DNA of 64,000 bases, taken from an uncultured Clostridium sp. Its GTDB lineage: Bacteria; Bacillota; Clostridia; TANB77; CAG-508. Made by a program: the position numbers and the translations under genes. Shown piece by piece: positions 46,387 to 56,693 of the stretch (position 1 is its first letter; each line of letters begins with the position of its first letter). The stretch lies in contig CABVAF010000005.1 in assembly GCA_902496295.1 (NCBI GenBank), positions 1 to 64,000 of the forward strand, in the 5' to 3' direction. The notes beneath the pieces are model-generated. The model saw nothing but the letters and a program-made list of their open reading frames with translations. It made no database searches and was not told the origin of the DNA.

Positions 46387-46710
46387 CTAGCAAACTTTTC
46401 TTTCATTATTAATCCTTATTATTTTTGTAATTCCACTCATTTCTAGTACCTTTTTTATAGAAGGTCTAGCATTTACTATTTCTACATCTCCTCCAAATAG
46501 TTTTGCCACTTTATACCTTCCTATAATTAAACCTATTCCTGCACTGTCCATAAAAGAAACTTCATTAAAATCAAATAAAACTTTTCTAGGCATATATCTT
46601 GTAATCTCATTATCCATTTTCCTCCTTATTTTTTCTGTAGTGTGGTGATCAATTTCTTCTGTTATTTTTAAAACTAATAGCTTGTCCAAATCTTTATATT
46701 CACTTTTCAA
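46387..46710 (-). CDS. spoIIAA: anti-anti-sigma factor SpoIIAA
   Basis: A 107-residue STAS-domain protein. Unphosphorylated SpoIIAA binds SpoIIAB and frees SigF. The phosphorylatable Ser is in SFMDSAGIGLIIGRY, the conserved STAS loop. It heads the spoIIAA-spoIIAB-sigF operon, with a 105-base gap before spoIIAB. Confidence 0.95.
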   Translation of the reverse strand: MKSEYKDLDKLLVLKITEEIDHHTTEKIRRKMDNEITRYMPRKVLFDFNEVSFMDSAGIGLIIGRYKVAKLFGGDVEIVNARPSIKKVLEMSGITKIIRINNERKVC

Positions 46711-46832
46711 AATTATCCCCCTTTCTTTTCTTAATGTATTATAATTCTTTTTCCATATTTTTCCTATAGCAAAAAATAAGAAGTTTTGACGAAAGTAAAA
46801 AACTTATCGACACTTTTCGAGTTTTAAGAAGT

Positions 46833-46890
46833 ACAATAAAAAAACAGGTTAAGCAAGTTTTACTATTTTACTTAACCTGTTTCTTTATTG
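46833..46890 (-). terminator. terminator after valS
   Basis: AAACAGGTTAAG and CTTAACCTGTTT arms are extended by ACAATAAA/TTTATTGT pairing. On the minus strand the 3' arm runs into TTTTTTTATTG. It lies about 55 bases after the valS stop and insulates the spoIIA operon. Confidence 0.85.
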
Positions 46891-46943
46891 TGCAATTCTT
46901 ATTGTATATAGTTAGTTATAATTCCTCATTCTGTTACTAATTT

Positions 46944-49601
46944 TTATTTCATATTTTTTATTTCTGAAATTCTACTTTCTACCGCTTCTAACATATCTTC
47001 ATATTTAGTCTTTTTATCTTTTTCTTCTTGTATCTTTTCTGCTGGTGCTTTATTTACAAATCCAGGATTACTTAACATTTTTGTTGCCCTTTGTATCTCA
47101 CTATTTAGTCTTTCTTTTTCTTTTTGTAATCTTTCCATTTCTTCTGCTATATCAACTAACTCTTCAAATGGTATATATAACTCTGCACCATTTACTAATA
47201 CTGACATAGCATTTTGTGGAATTTCTTCTTTATTCTCCTTTATTTGTACTTCACTTCCAAATCCTAGTTTTAATAGCCATGGCTCTGAATTTTCTACAGC
47301 TTCTTTTAAATCAGTTGTCACAAATATTAACTTAGATTTTTTAGAAGGATGTACATTTCTTTGTACTCTTATATTTCTTATTCCTGTTATAACATTTTTA
47401 AGTTCTTCTATTTCTTGTTCTTCTTTATTATAGTTTAAATTTTCATTATATTCTGGCCACTTAGAAATCATAATGCTATCATCATCATTATATAATTTTG
47501 TATAAATTTCTTCTGTAATAAATGGCATAATAGGATGTAATAACTTTAAGCTATCTGCTAATACTTTGTTTAATGTATATTGAGCAGCTAATTTCGTTTT
47601 ATCTTCTTCATTATATAGTCTTGATTTTACCATTTCTATATACCAGTCACAAAATTCATTCCAAATAAAGTCATATATTTTTTGTGCAAATACCCCCAAC
47701 TCAAATCCATCTATATTATTAGTAACTTCTGCTACTAGTCTATTTATTTTTGATAAAATCCATTTATCTTCATATGTTAGGCTATTTTCTACTTCCTTAA
47801 ATTTTACTTCTTTATAATTTTCTAAGTTTCCTAAAACAAACTTTGATGCATTCCACAATTTATTAGCAAAGTTTGATGCAGCTTCTAATTTTTCTGGCAT
47901 ATACCTTATATCGTTTCCTGGTGATATTCCTAATATTAGCGAAAATCTTAATGCATCTGTTCCGTATTTGTCTATTACTTCTATTGGGTCAATTCCATTT
48001 CCAAGGCTCTTAGACATTTTTCTTCCTTGAGAGTCTCTTACTATACCATGTATAAATACATTTTTAAATGGAACTTTTCCTGTATGTTCTATTGCAGAGA
48101 AAATCATTCTTGCAACCCAGAAGAATATAATATCATAGCCAGTAACTAATGTATCTGTTGGATAAAAATATTTAAAATCTTCTGTTTTCTCTGGCCAACC
48201 TAATGTTGAGAATGGCCATAATGCTGAGCTAAACCATGTATCTAATGTTTCGTCATCTTGTTCTATATTTGCGCTTCCACATTTACTACATTTTGTAACA
48301 TCACTTTCAGAAACTTGCATATTTCCACACTCTTTACAATAGTATGCTGGAATTCTATGTCCCCACCATAATTGTCTAGATATACACCAGTCTCTAATAT
48401 TTTCCATCCAATTGTAGTATGTTTTATCAAATCTTTCTGGTATAAATTTAACATCTCCATTTCTAACTGCTTCTATTGCAGGTTTTGCTAAAGGTTCCAT
48501 TTTTACAAACCATTGCTCAGATATCTTAGGTTCTATGCTATGGTGACATCTATAACATTTTCCCACATTGTGTGTATAATCTTCTATTTTTACTAGTGCA
48601 CCAATTTCTTTTAGTTTTTCAACTATTTTTCCTCTTGCTTCATATAAATCCATTCCTTCATACTCTGGAACTAAATTATTCATTTTGCCATTTTCGTCAA
48701 ATACTTCTACAACTTCTAAATTATGTCTTTCTCCAGATTCATAGTCATTTGGGTCATGTGCAGGAGTAAGTTTTACTGCACCTGTTCCAAATTCTTTTTC
48801 TACAAATTCATCTGCTATAACAGGAATTTCTTTATTCATTATTGGAAGTATTACTGTTTTTCCAATTAAATCTTTATATCTTTCGTCTGCTGGATGTACT
48901 GCAACACCTGTATCTCCAAGCATAGTTTCTGGTCTAGTAGTTGCAACAACAACATATCTATTTTCTTCACCTTTTACTTTATATCTAATATGCCATAAAT
49001 GTGTTGCCTCTTCTTCGTACTCTACTTCTGCATCTGAAATAGATGTTTTACAATATGGACACCAATTTATCATTTTTTTGCCTTTATAAATTAGACCTTT
49101 ATTATACAAGTCTACAAATACATGCTTTACTGCATTCGATAGTCCCTCATCCATTGTAAATCTTTCTCTATCCCAATCACAAGAACATCCTAATTTTTTT
49201 ATTTGATTAATAATTATTCCGCCATATTCTTTCTTCCAGTCCCACGCTCTTTCTAAGAATTTTTCTCTTCCTAAATCGTCTTTATTTATTCCTTCTTCTT
49301 TTAGCTTTGCAACTACCTTTGCTTCTGTAGCTATTGCTGCATGATCTGTTCCTGGAAGCCATAAAGCATTGTATCCTTGCATTCTTTTATATCTTATTAA
49401 TAAATCTTGTATTGTTTCATCTAATGCATGTCCCATATGTAGCTTTCCTGTAATATTTGGAGGCGGAATTACTATAGTATATGGCTTTTTACTCTTATCT
49501 TCTGATGGTTTAAAGTATCCATTTTCTTCCCAATTTTTATAAATTTTATCTTCAAAATCTTTTGGATTGAATTTATTTTCTAATGTATGCATTTTGCTCA
49601 T
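46944..49601 (-). CDS. valS: valyl-tRNA synthetase
   Basis: The 885-residue class I synthetase has PPPNITGKLHMGHAL (HIGH), the editing domain (TTRPETMLGDTGVAVHP), a zinc-like CPYC/CKEC...CSKC region, GRKMSKSLGNGIDP (KMSKS), an anticodon-binding domain and the ValS C-terminal coiled coil (EEMERLQKEKERLNSEIQR). Length is normal. No T-box is seen in the 85-base upstream gap. Confidence 0.98.
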   Translation of the reverse strand: MSKMHTLENKFNPKDFEDKIYKNWEENGYFKPSEDKSKKPYTIVIPPPNITGKLHMGHALDETIQDLLIRYKRMQGYNALWLPGTDHAAIATEAKVVAKLKEEGINKDDLGREKFLERAWDWKKEYGGIIINQIKKLGCSCDWDRERFTMDEGLSNAVKHVFVDLYNKGLIYKGKKMINWCPYCKTSISDAEVEYEEEATHLWHIRYKVKGEENRYVVVATTRPETMLGDTGVAVHPADERYKDLIGKTVILPIMNKEIPVIADEFVEKEFGTGAVKLTPAHDPNDYESGERHNLEVVEVFDENGKMNNLVPEYEGMDLYEARGKIVEKLKEIGALVKIEDYTHNVGKCYRCHHSIEPKISEQWFVKMEPLAKPAIEAVRNGDVKFIPERFDKTYYNWMENIRDWCISRQLWWGHRIPAYYCKECGNMQVSESDVTKCSKCGSANIEQDDETLDTWFSSALWPFSTLGWPEKTEDFKYFYPTDTLVTGYDIIFFWVARMIFSAIEHTGKVPFKNVFIHGIVRDSQGRKMSKSLGNGIDPIEVIDKYGTDALRFSLILGISPGNDIRYMPEKLEAASNFANKLWNASKFVLGNLENYKEVKFKEVENSLTYEDKWILSKINRLVAEVTNNIDGFELGVFAQKIYDFIWNEFCDWYIEMVKSRLYNEEDKTKLAAQYTLNKVLADSLKLLHPIMPFITEEIYTKLYNDDDSIMISKWPEYNENLNYNKEEQEIEELKNVITGIRNIRVQRNVHPSKKSKLIFVTTDLKEAVENSEPWLLKLGFGSEVQIKENKEEIPQNAMSVLVNGAELYIPFEELVDIAEEMERLQKEKERLNSEIQRATKMLSNPGFVNKAPAEKIQEEKDKKTKYEDMLEAVESRISEIKNMK

Positions 49602-49685
49602 AATCTCAAATCCTTTCTGTTATTTTTCTATTATAAAGCTAATATTCTTATAACTTTAGTTATCAATTTTGTATTTAGATAAATC

Positions 49686-50393
49686 TTACTTTACTTTTAC
49701 TAGTTTAAAATCCAGATAATCCGAACTTACTAAATGAAATTCTATTCCATTAACCATTCCCTCTATTGCTTCACTATGCGAAGTTCCATGCAAATGCCCA
49801 TAGTAACATTTCTTAATATTATATTCTTTTAATATCTCTATGTACTTATTTGTATATCCGTTACTTAAACCTGCTTTGCTAATAGGAGGATAATGCATGA
49901 ATACTATTATTTCTTTGTCTTTTCCAAATGTATTAATTCCACTTTCTAAAGATAATTTTAACCTAATACATTCCCTATTTAACATTTTTTCATTTTCTTC
50001 TGAATCTGTTAAATTCCATCCCCTAGTTCCTGCAATAATTACATTTTCAGCTAAATAACTGTTGTTATATAAAAAGTTTATATTACTAAAATTATTTTTC
50101 TTTAAGTATTCATTCATTTTACTAAGCCCTCCCCACCAATAATCGTGGTTCCCTTTTAGTAATATTTTTTTCCCCGGAAGATTTTCTAAATATTCAAAAT
50201 CTTTATAAGTGTCTTTTAAATACATTGCCCAAGAAAAATCTCCTGGTAATATAACATAATCTTCTGGCATAACTTTTTCTATCCAATTTTTTCTTATTTT
50301 ATCTGCATGTCCATCCCAGTTGCTACCAAATACATTCATAGGTTTATTCTGGCTGAACGACAGATGTAAATCTCCTATTGTATATATTGACAC
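49686..50393 (-). CDS. metallophosphoesterase
   Basis: The 235-residue calcineurin-like phosphoesterase has the metal motifs GDLHLSF (GDxH), LPGDFSWA (GDx), KGNHDYWW (GNHD), FMHYPP and YGHLHGTSH (GHxH). The start is a GTG with GGAGG seven bases upstream, lying inside the last codons of tsaD (19-base overlap), so translation is coupled. The substrate is unknown. Confidence 0.9.
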   Translation of the reverse strand: MSIYTIGDLHLSFSQNKPMNVFGSNWDGHADKIRKNWIEKVMPEDYVILPGDFSWAMYLKDTYKDFEYLENLPGKKILLKGNHDYWWGGLSKMNEYLKKNNFSNINFLYNNSYLAENVIIAGTRGWNLTDSEENEKMLNRECIRLKLSLESGINTFGKDKEIIVFMHYPPISKAGLSNGYTNKYIEILKEYNIKKCYYGHLHGTSHSEAIEGMVNGIEFHLVSSDYLDFKLVKVK

Positions 50394-51397
50394 TTAATAT
50401 CCTCCGATTCTATTTTTAAATTTGGTATTGCATTCAATGTTAAGTCAGATTTTTCTCCAGAAATATAACTATAATATCCTGCTGAAGCTATCATTGCAGC
50501 ATTATCCGTACATAGTATTGGTTCTGGATAATATACTTTTAGATTCTTCTCTTTTTCTAGTTTTAAAAATTCGTTTCTAATATATGAATTGGCTGAAACT
50601 CCACCTGCTAACGCAATTGTTGAAATTTTTAAACTTTTTGCAGCTTTTAATGTATTTTGCACAAGTATTTCTGTTACAGTTTTTTCAAAACTTGCGCTTA
50701 AGTCTGCTTTATTTACATCTGGATTTTTATGATGTAAATTTATAACTGCTGTTTTTATTCCGCTAAAACTAAAGTCTAAATTATCTAAATGTGTTTTCGG
50801 AAGTTCTATGTTCGGCTCGCCTTCTTTTGCGAGCTTATCGACTTTAGAACCACCTGGGTATCCAAGGCCTATTACTCTTGCCACTTTATCAAAAGCCTCT
50901 CCTATTGCATCGTCTCTAGTTTTCCCTAAAATTTCAAAGTTATTATAGTCTTTTATATGTACTAGATGAGTATGCCCTCCTGAAATTATAAGGCATAAAA
51001 ATGGAGGCTCTAACTCTGGATGTGATATATAATTTGCTGCTATATGTCCCTTAATATGATTAGTTCCTATTAAAGGCCTATTTAGTGCATAGGCTAATGC
51101 TTTTCCATATGAGACTCCTACTAATAAAGCCCCTACTAGTCCAGGCCCATATGTGCAGGCAACTAAATCTATGTCTTTAAATTCTTTTCCTGCTTGTTCT
51201 AGTGCCTCTTTTGTAACTGCCGAAATAGCTTCTACATGGTTCCTTGATGCTATTTCTGGCACTACTCCACCAAATTTTTCATGTATTTTTATTTGAGAAT
51301 TTATAACATTAGAAAGAACTTCTCTTCCATTTTTTACAATGGAAACAGAAGTCTCATCACAACTTGATTCAATTCCTAAAGTTAATATATCTTTCAT
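50375..51397 (-). CDS. tsaD: tRNA N6-adenosine threonylcarbamoyltransferase
   Basis: TsaD transfers the threonylcarbamoyl group to A37 of ANN-decoding tRNAs, with TsaB and TsaE. The 340-residue ASKHA-fold protein shows LGIESSCDETSVSIV, the metal motif HIKGHIAAN, SGGHTHLVHI, GEAFDKVARVIGLGYPGG and AGGVSANSYIR. It is cotranscribed with the phosphoesterase. Confidence 0.98.
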   Translation of the reverse strand: MKDILTLGIESSCDETSVSIVKNGREVLSNVINSQIKIHEKFGGVVPEIASRNHVEAISAVTKEALEQAGKEFKDIDLVACTYGPGLVGALLVGVSYGKALAYALNRPLIGTNHIKGHIAANYISHPELEPPFLCLIISGGHTHLVHIKDYNNFEILGKTRDDAIGEAFDKVARVIGLGYPGGSKVDKLAKEGEPNIELPKTHLDNLDFSFSGIKTAVINLHHKNPDVNKADLSASFEKTVTEILVQNTLKAAKSLKISTIALAGGVSANSYIRNEFLKLEKEKNLKVYYPEPILCTDNAAMIASAGYYSYISGEKSDLTLNAIPNLKIESEDIKCQYIQ

Positions 51398-51414
51398 ATG
51401 CTATTGCCTTTCTA

Positions 51415-52143
51415 CTAAAAACCAAATAGGCTACCTATTCCTTGCATTAGTAAATTTCCTACTAAATTTATTAATGGAGAAATTATTGCCCCTAATATTC
51501 CTAGAACCCATAAAACTAAAAATATTATATAAAATAGGTATCCATTACTTTCCATCCAAACTTTTGCTTTTTATGGTAAAAAGTTTTTTAATATTTTAGA
51601 ACCATCTAGCGGTGGTAGTGGTATTAGATTAAATATTCCTAAACCTATATTTATTGCAATAATAGACTTTATAATATCTAATACTATCATTCCAACTTGT
51701 GTTACTGCAAAAGCTCCTGCAAATTTATAAATAATAAAATAAATTACACAAAATACTATTGATAGTATAAAGTTCATTATAGGCCCTGCAGCAGAAACTA
51801 TTGCTTCTCCTTTTGACATAGATATTGTTCTGTTAAAATTTCTAGAGTTAATTTGCACAGGTTTTCCCCAACCAAATCCTGCAAATAGTAACATTATTGA
51901 ACCTACTGGATCTAAATGTGCAAATGGGTTTAGGCTAAGTCTCCCTTGTAACCTTGGAGTGTCATCTCCTAATTTATCTGCTGCAAAGGCATGTGCATAC
52001 TCGTGAAATGTTATTGCAATTAACACCCCTGGTATGCTAAAAAGTAATCCTAATAATGCCATTGGATTCGATAATAAACCTATTATCGAATATAAAGCAA
52101 ATACGCCTATTATAATATATATGAATCTCTTATCTATATACAC
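51415..52143 (-). pseudogene. site-2 protease family (M50) membrane peptidase with in-frame TAA
   Basis: The 190-residue reading (51571-52143) is a rhomboid-like M50B peptidase: zinc motif TFHEYAHAFAADKLGD, NPFAHLDPVGS, and the second motif LIPLPPLDGSKIL. It stops at a TAA (51571-51573) right after KNFLP. The same frame then continues for 51 more codons (KAKVWMESNGYLFYIIFLVLWVLGILGA... to TAG at 51415), encoding the C-terminal membrane helix this family normally has, without a start of its own. A Tyr codon (TAT/TAC) is expected at the stop, as in LPYKA. It is either a recent nonsense mutation, readthrough or a sequence error; the catalytic part is intact. Confidence 0.75.
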
Positions 52144-52281
52144 TAATCATTTTCCTTTCTTTTTATCCATCGCCCTTTATTATTTTAATTATTAGAATCA
52201 TCATCTTTTAAAACACTTTCTATTTTTCCTTTATACTATTCTTCTATAGGAAATTCTTTGAATACTGAATTTTTTTATTCT

Positions 52282-53775
52282 CTAGTCTAGTGGTTTCATT
52301 GTAGGAAATAGTAAAATGTCTCTTATTGATGTTTCGTCTGTAAGTAACATAATTAATCTATCTAAGCCTATTCCAAGTCCACCTGTTGGAGGTAAACCAT
52401 ATTCTAGTGCATTTACATAGTCTGTATCCATCATATTAGCTTCTTCGTCTCCTGCTTCTCTTGCTTTTACTTGAGCTAAAAATCTTTCATATTGGTCAAT
52501 TGGGTCATTTAACTCAGAAAATGCATTTGCATATTCTCTACCACCAATAAACAATTCAAATCTTTGTGTCATTCTTGGATCCTCTGGTACTTTTTTAGCA
52601 AGTGGAGAGTTTTCTATTGGATAATTATACACTATAGTTGGTTGTATTAATTTCTCTTCTACTTTTTCATCAAAGAATTGTGCTAAAATATCTCCTCTTG
52701 TTGTTTTTATTGGGTCTATTTCTATTCCTGCTTTTCTTGCTGCTTCTTGAGCTTGTTCATCTGTTTCTATTTCGTTGAAGTCAACTCCTGTCATTTCTTT
52801 TACTATGTCTATCATAGTAACTCTTCTCCAAGAAGGTGTTAAGTCTATTTCTACACCTTGATATGTTATTTTTGTTGTTCCAAGTACATTTTTAGCAATT
52901 GTAGAAACTAGTTCTTCTGTTATTGCCATCATATCTTCCATATTTTCATATGCAGCATATAATTCCATATTTGTAAATTCTGGATTGTGTTTTATATCCA
53001 TACCTTCATTTCTAAAGTTTCTACCAATTTCATATACTTTATCAAATCCACCAACAATTAATCTTTTTAAATATAATTCTGGTGCAACTCTTAAATACAT
53101 ATCTATATCTAAGCTATTATGATGTGTTATAAATGGTTTAGCAGTAGCTCCACCAGCAATTGTTTGTAGTATTGGTGTTTCTACTTCTACATATCCTTTT
53201 TCGTCAAGAATTCTTCTCATTTCTTTAATAATTTTTGTTCTCTTTTCAAAAGTATCTTTTACTTCTGGATTAACAATTAAGTCTACATATCTTTGACGAT
53301 AACGTAAGTCTGTGTCTTTTAAACCATGGAATTTTTCTGGTAATGGTCTTAAAGATTTAGCAAGTAAAGTTAACTCTTTTGCATGTATAGAAATTTCTCC
53401 TGTTTTTGTTTTAAATACAAAACCAGTAATTCCAATTATGTCTCCTATGTCGTCTTCTTTAAATTGTTTGTAACTTTCTTCTCCTAAGTCATTTATACTT
53501 ACATAGCTTTGGATTTTTCCTGTTGCATCTTGAATATGGCAAAAAGAAGCCTTTCCCATAATTCTTTTAGACATAATTCTTCCTGCTACAGTAACATCTT
53601 TACCCTCTAATTCGTCATAATTTTCTTCTATATCTTTACTTGTATGTGTTCTATTAAATTTAGTTATTTCAAATGGATTTTTTCCTTCTTCTACTAAATT
53701 ATCAAGTTTTTCCTTTCTTACTTTCATTAAATGATTCATATCTAATTCTACTTCTTGATTTTCGTTTTGTTCCAT
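52282..53775 (-). CDS. lysS: lysyl-tRNA synthetase (class II)
   Basis: The 497-residue protein has an N-terminal OB-fold (VTVAGRIMSKRIMGKASFCHIQD) and the class II motifs: FEKRTKIIKEMRRILDEKGYVEVETP, RNFRNEGMDIKHNPEFT and the C-terminal GLPPTGGLGIGLDRLIMLLT. It charges tRNA-Lys. AGGAGAGG precedes the ATG. Confidence 0.98.
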   Translation of the reverse strand: MEQNENQEVELDMNHLMKVRKEKLDNLVEEGKNPFEITKFNRTHTSKDIEENYDELEGKDVTVAGRIMSKRIMGKASFCHIQDATGKIQSYVSINDLGEESYKQFKEDDIGDIIGITGFVFKTKTGEISIHAKELTLLAKSLRPLPEKFHGLKDTDLRYRQRYVDLIVNPEVKDTFEKRTKIIKEMRRILDEKGYVEVETPILQTIAGGATAKPFITHHNSLDIDMYLRVAPELYLKRLIVGGFDKVYEIGRNFRNEGMDIKHNPEFTNMELYAAYENMEDMMAITEELVSTIAKNVLGTTKITYQGVEIDLTPSWRRVTMIDIVKEMTGVDFNEIETDEQAQEAARKAGIEIDPIKTTRGDILAQFFDEKVEEKLIQPTIVYNYPIENSPLAKKVPEDPRMTQRFELFIGGREYANAFSELNDPIDQYERFLAQVKAREAGDEEANMMDTDYVNALEYGLPPTGGLGIGLDRLIMLLTDETSIRDILLFPTMKPLD

Positions 53776-53863
53776 AAAGCAACCTCTCCTTATTAATTAT
53801 TATGTTAAACATTATATACCATAAGTTAAAATCTGTAAACGCTTTTTTAAATAAAACTTTATT

Positions 53864-55495
53864 TTATCCAACATTTGCAAGTCTTAGTTCCATCGCATGT
53901 TTTTTAGATGTCTCTGTTACTTCACCATTTGTCATTTTTGCTATTTCTTCAATTATTTCATTTTCCTTTAATTTGCGTATATCTGTTACAGTTGCTTGTT
54001 TTACTACATTTTTACTTACATAGTAGTTACTATCTCCTTTTGCAGCTATTGTTGCTAAATGAGTTATGCAAATAACTTGATGATTTTTAGCAATAAGTTT
54101 CATTTTTTCTCCAACTGCTTTTGCTGCTTTTCCACTTATTCCTGTATCTATTTCGTCAAATACTAAAACTGGTATTTTATCTACATCTGATAATACGGTT
54201 TTTATAGCAAGCATAATTCTAGACATTTCTCCACCTGACGCAATTTTAGTTAATGGCTTAAATTCGTCTCCTACATTTGTTTGAATTAAAAATGTAACCT
54301 TATCTAATCCATTTGAATTGAATTTCTCTTCTTCGTTTAATTCTACGGTTACACTAAATTTAGCATTTTTCATTTCTAATGCTTCTAGCTCGTTATTTAT
54401 TAATACACTTAGTTTTTCTGCGTAAACTTTTCTTGTTTTATGCATATTCTGAGCTATTTGTAGCATTTCTTTTTTTATACTTTTTATTTTTTCTTTTAGT
54501 TTATTATTATATTCATCTTTATTTTCTATCTCGTCTATTTCTTTTTCTATTTTATCTCTATATTCTAATATTTCTTCTATGCTATTTCCGTATTTTCTTT
54601 TTAAAGAATAAATTGTATCTAATCTATTTTCTATATTACTTCTTTCAGCCTCATCGAAGTATATATCTTCTTTCATATAAGATATATCTCTTGCTAATTC
54701 TTGTATTGTATAATAAACATCTTTTAGTTCTGACAATTTGTTTTGATAATTTTCTCCACAGTCCTCTATTTTTTCTAAACTTCTAATGCTATTGCTAATT
54801 GCTGTAACTGCATTTTCATTTAACTCTATGTCTATATTATTTAAACTATTTTGCAATTTTTCTGAATTTTGCATAATTTTACTTTGCTCTTCTAGTTCTT
54901 TTTCCTCACCTATTTTTAAATTTGCTGTATCTATTTCGTTTAATTCGTACCTTAATAAATCTAGTTTTCTTTCTTTTTCTTTGTCGTCTCCATAGTTTTC
55001 CTTTAGCTCTTTTTGCATAGATTTATAGTTTTGATATAAAGTTTTATACTCTACTTTTTCTTGTATTTTATCTTCAATAAATGCATCTAAATATTCTATA
55101 TGCTCGTTTTCATTTAGTATAAGCTGATTTTCATGTTGTCCATGTATGTCTATTACTTTACTCATAAATTCTTTTAGCTCATTTACTGTAACTAACCTAC
55201 CATTTATTTTGCAAGAATTTTTACCATTTACATTAATTTCTCTTGAAACAATTATACTTCCATCTATAGCTTTTTCGTTGTTTGGACAAAATAAATTTAA
55301 TTCTATAAAAGAATATTCTTGTCCTCTTCTTATCATTTCTTTAGAAAATCTACCACCAGAAATAATGTTTAATGAATCTATAATTAACGATTTTCCTGCT
55401 CCAGTTTCTCCTGTAATAACATTAAATCCGTCACTTAATTCTACAGATATTTCATCAATTATACCAATGTTTTTTATATGTAAAGTTCCTATCAT
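53864..55495 (-). CDS. recN: DNA repair protein RecN
   Basis: RecN is an SMC-like ATPase acting early at double-strand breaks. The 543-residue protein has Walker A TGETGAGKSLIID, a DIHGQHENQLIL segment, long coiled coils (about residues 150-380), the ABC signature ASGGEMSRIMLAIK and Walker B PVLVFDEIDTGISG. Length is close to the family norm. Confidence 0.97.
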   Translation of the reverse strand: MIGTLHIKNIGIIDEISVELSDGFNVITGETGAGKSLIIDSLNIISGGRFSKEMIRRGQEYSFIELNLFCPNNEKAIDGSIIVSREINVNGKNSCKINGRLVTVNELKEFMSKVIDIHGQHENQLILNENEHIEYLDAFIEDKIQEKVEYKTLYQNYKSMQKELKENYGDDKEKERKLDLLRYELNEIDTANLKIGEEKELEEQSKIMQNSEKLQNSLNNIDIELNENAVTAISNSIRSLEKIEDCGENYQNKLSELKDVYYTIQELARDISYMKEDIYFDEAERSNIENRLDTIYSLKRKYGNSIEEILEYRDKIEKEIDEIENKDEYNNKLKEKIKSIKKEMLQIAQNMHKTRKVYAEKLSVLINNELEALEMKNAKFSVTVELNEEEKFNSNGLDKVTFLIQTNVGDEFKPLTKIASGGEMSRIMLAIKTVLSDVDKIPVLVFDEIDTGISGKAAKAVGEKMKLIAKNHQVICITHLATIAAKGDSNYYVSKNVVKQATVTDIRKLKENEIIEEIAKMTNGEVTETSKKHAMELRLANVG

Positions 55496-55718
55496 ACTTA
55501 TACCTCCATGTTTAAAGCATATGCAAATTTTTGTTCGTTATAATTATATATTATGAACTTTTGTTTGTCAATGTATTTTTGTAATTTTTTTCTTTTATTG
55601 CTATACATTGTATTTTAACTATATCTTAATGCTATTAAAGCAATACTTTTCCAATTTACCTTGCTTCCATTACATTTTCATGCTATTATGTATATTAGTT
55701 TTGAAAGGAGCAATTTGT

Positions 55719-56555
55719 ATGATATTAGACTTGCACAATACTAGCCACATTCCGTTAATAAATATGTATAAAAAGTGCAAAGGCATTTCTTTAGTAAATA
55801 AATATTTACCTAATTTAAGTCCTTTAAATAAAATGTATGTTATTAATTCTATAGAAGATTGGGAACAAGTTGAACATGAATTTCCTGAACATATGATGAC
55901 AATTAGATGTGACTCCCTTAAAGGTGTTAATGGTAAACTTCCAAGTGGTCAAACTTTTAATAGAAATAGAGTTCCTGCTTATATAGCAGAAGTAAAATCT
56001 GCTGTTCCAGATGCAGTGTTAATATTAGAAGATATGAAACCTGGAACTAATGAAAGAATCCATTCTCAAGGTGGAGTTAATTTGGATATAAAAATAGGTG
56101 ATTATGTTCTAATGGAATATGTTGGTCCTAGTTTTGATTGTAGAGAATTATGTACTGGAAAGGCAGTACATGAGTCATGGAATATTCCTTGGCCTGATGT
56201 TCCTTTTATGGATGATAATTCTATTAGAAAGTATAAAGTTGGTACAATAGATCAAAAAGCATATACAGATACTGCTAAAGAAAGATTATTGTTTTTAATA
56301 AATGCTTTTCCTGATAAAAAGGATGAAATACTTTCTGCTATGCCAAATACTTTTAAAGGAATGGATATTAACTTATTTAGAGATGTACGTGATAAAGTAA
56401 TCTTTCCATTATGGATGCAACATGAAAGTCTTTCTAGAGATGGTTTAAGACAGTTTGGTGTAGAAATTAATGTTGTTGAAGATGGTACTTTAGTTCCTAT
56501 GGAAATTGATGTCCCAGAAAGATTTAAAAATGAAGCTAAACGTGAATATAGATAA
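55719..56555 (+). CDS. conserved-looking protein of unknown function
   Basis: A plus-strand protein of 278 residues starting at the ATG at 55719, chosen because GAAAGGAG stands seven bases upstream; the frame is open further upstream but hydrophobic and without a site. It has no signal peptide or membrane helix. Notable segments are MTIRCDSLKGVNGKLPSGQTFNR, ILEDMKPGTNERIHSQGGVN, VGPSFDCRELCTGKAVHESW and a C-terminal VEDGTLVPMEIDVPERFK. I do not recognise the family. It is divergent from recN and lies just upstream of tRNA-Glu. Confidence 0.75.
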   Translation: MILDLHNTSHIPLINMYKKCKGISLVNKYLPNLSPLNKMYVINSIEDWEQVEHEFPEHMMTIRCDSLKGVNGKLPSGQTFNRNRVPAYIAEVKSAVPDAVLILEDMKPGTNERIHSQGGVNLDIKIGDYVLMEYVGPSFDCRELCTGKAVHESWNIPWPDVPFMDDNSIRKYKVGTIDQKAYTDTAKERLLFLINAFPDKKDEILSAMPNTFKGMDINLFRDVRDKVIFPLWMQHESLSRDGLRQFGVEINVVEDGTLVPMEIDVPERFKNEAKREYR

Positions 56556-56611
56556 AAATGTCTTGACTAATTAAGCATAACTATGGTATATTATTATAGT
56601 AATGTTTATGT

Positions 56612-56686
56612 GGCCCCTTGGTCAAGCGGTTAAGACGCAGCCCTCTCAAGGCTGAATCATGGGTTCGATTCCCGTAGGGGTCACCA
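56612..56686 (+). tRNA. tRNA-Glu (anticodon CTC)
   Basis: The 75 bases fold as a cloverleaf. The acceptor stem GGCCCCT pairs with AGGGGTC, the anticodon stem CAGCC pairs with GGCTG around loop CTCTCAA (anticodon CTC), the T loop is GGTTCGATTCC, and CCA is encoded. The sequence resembles bacterial tRNA-Glu. It is a single gene with its own terminator. Confidence 0.95.
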
Positions 56687-56693
56687 AACGCAA

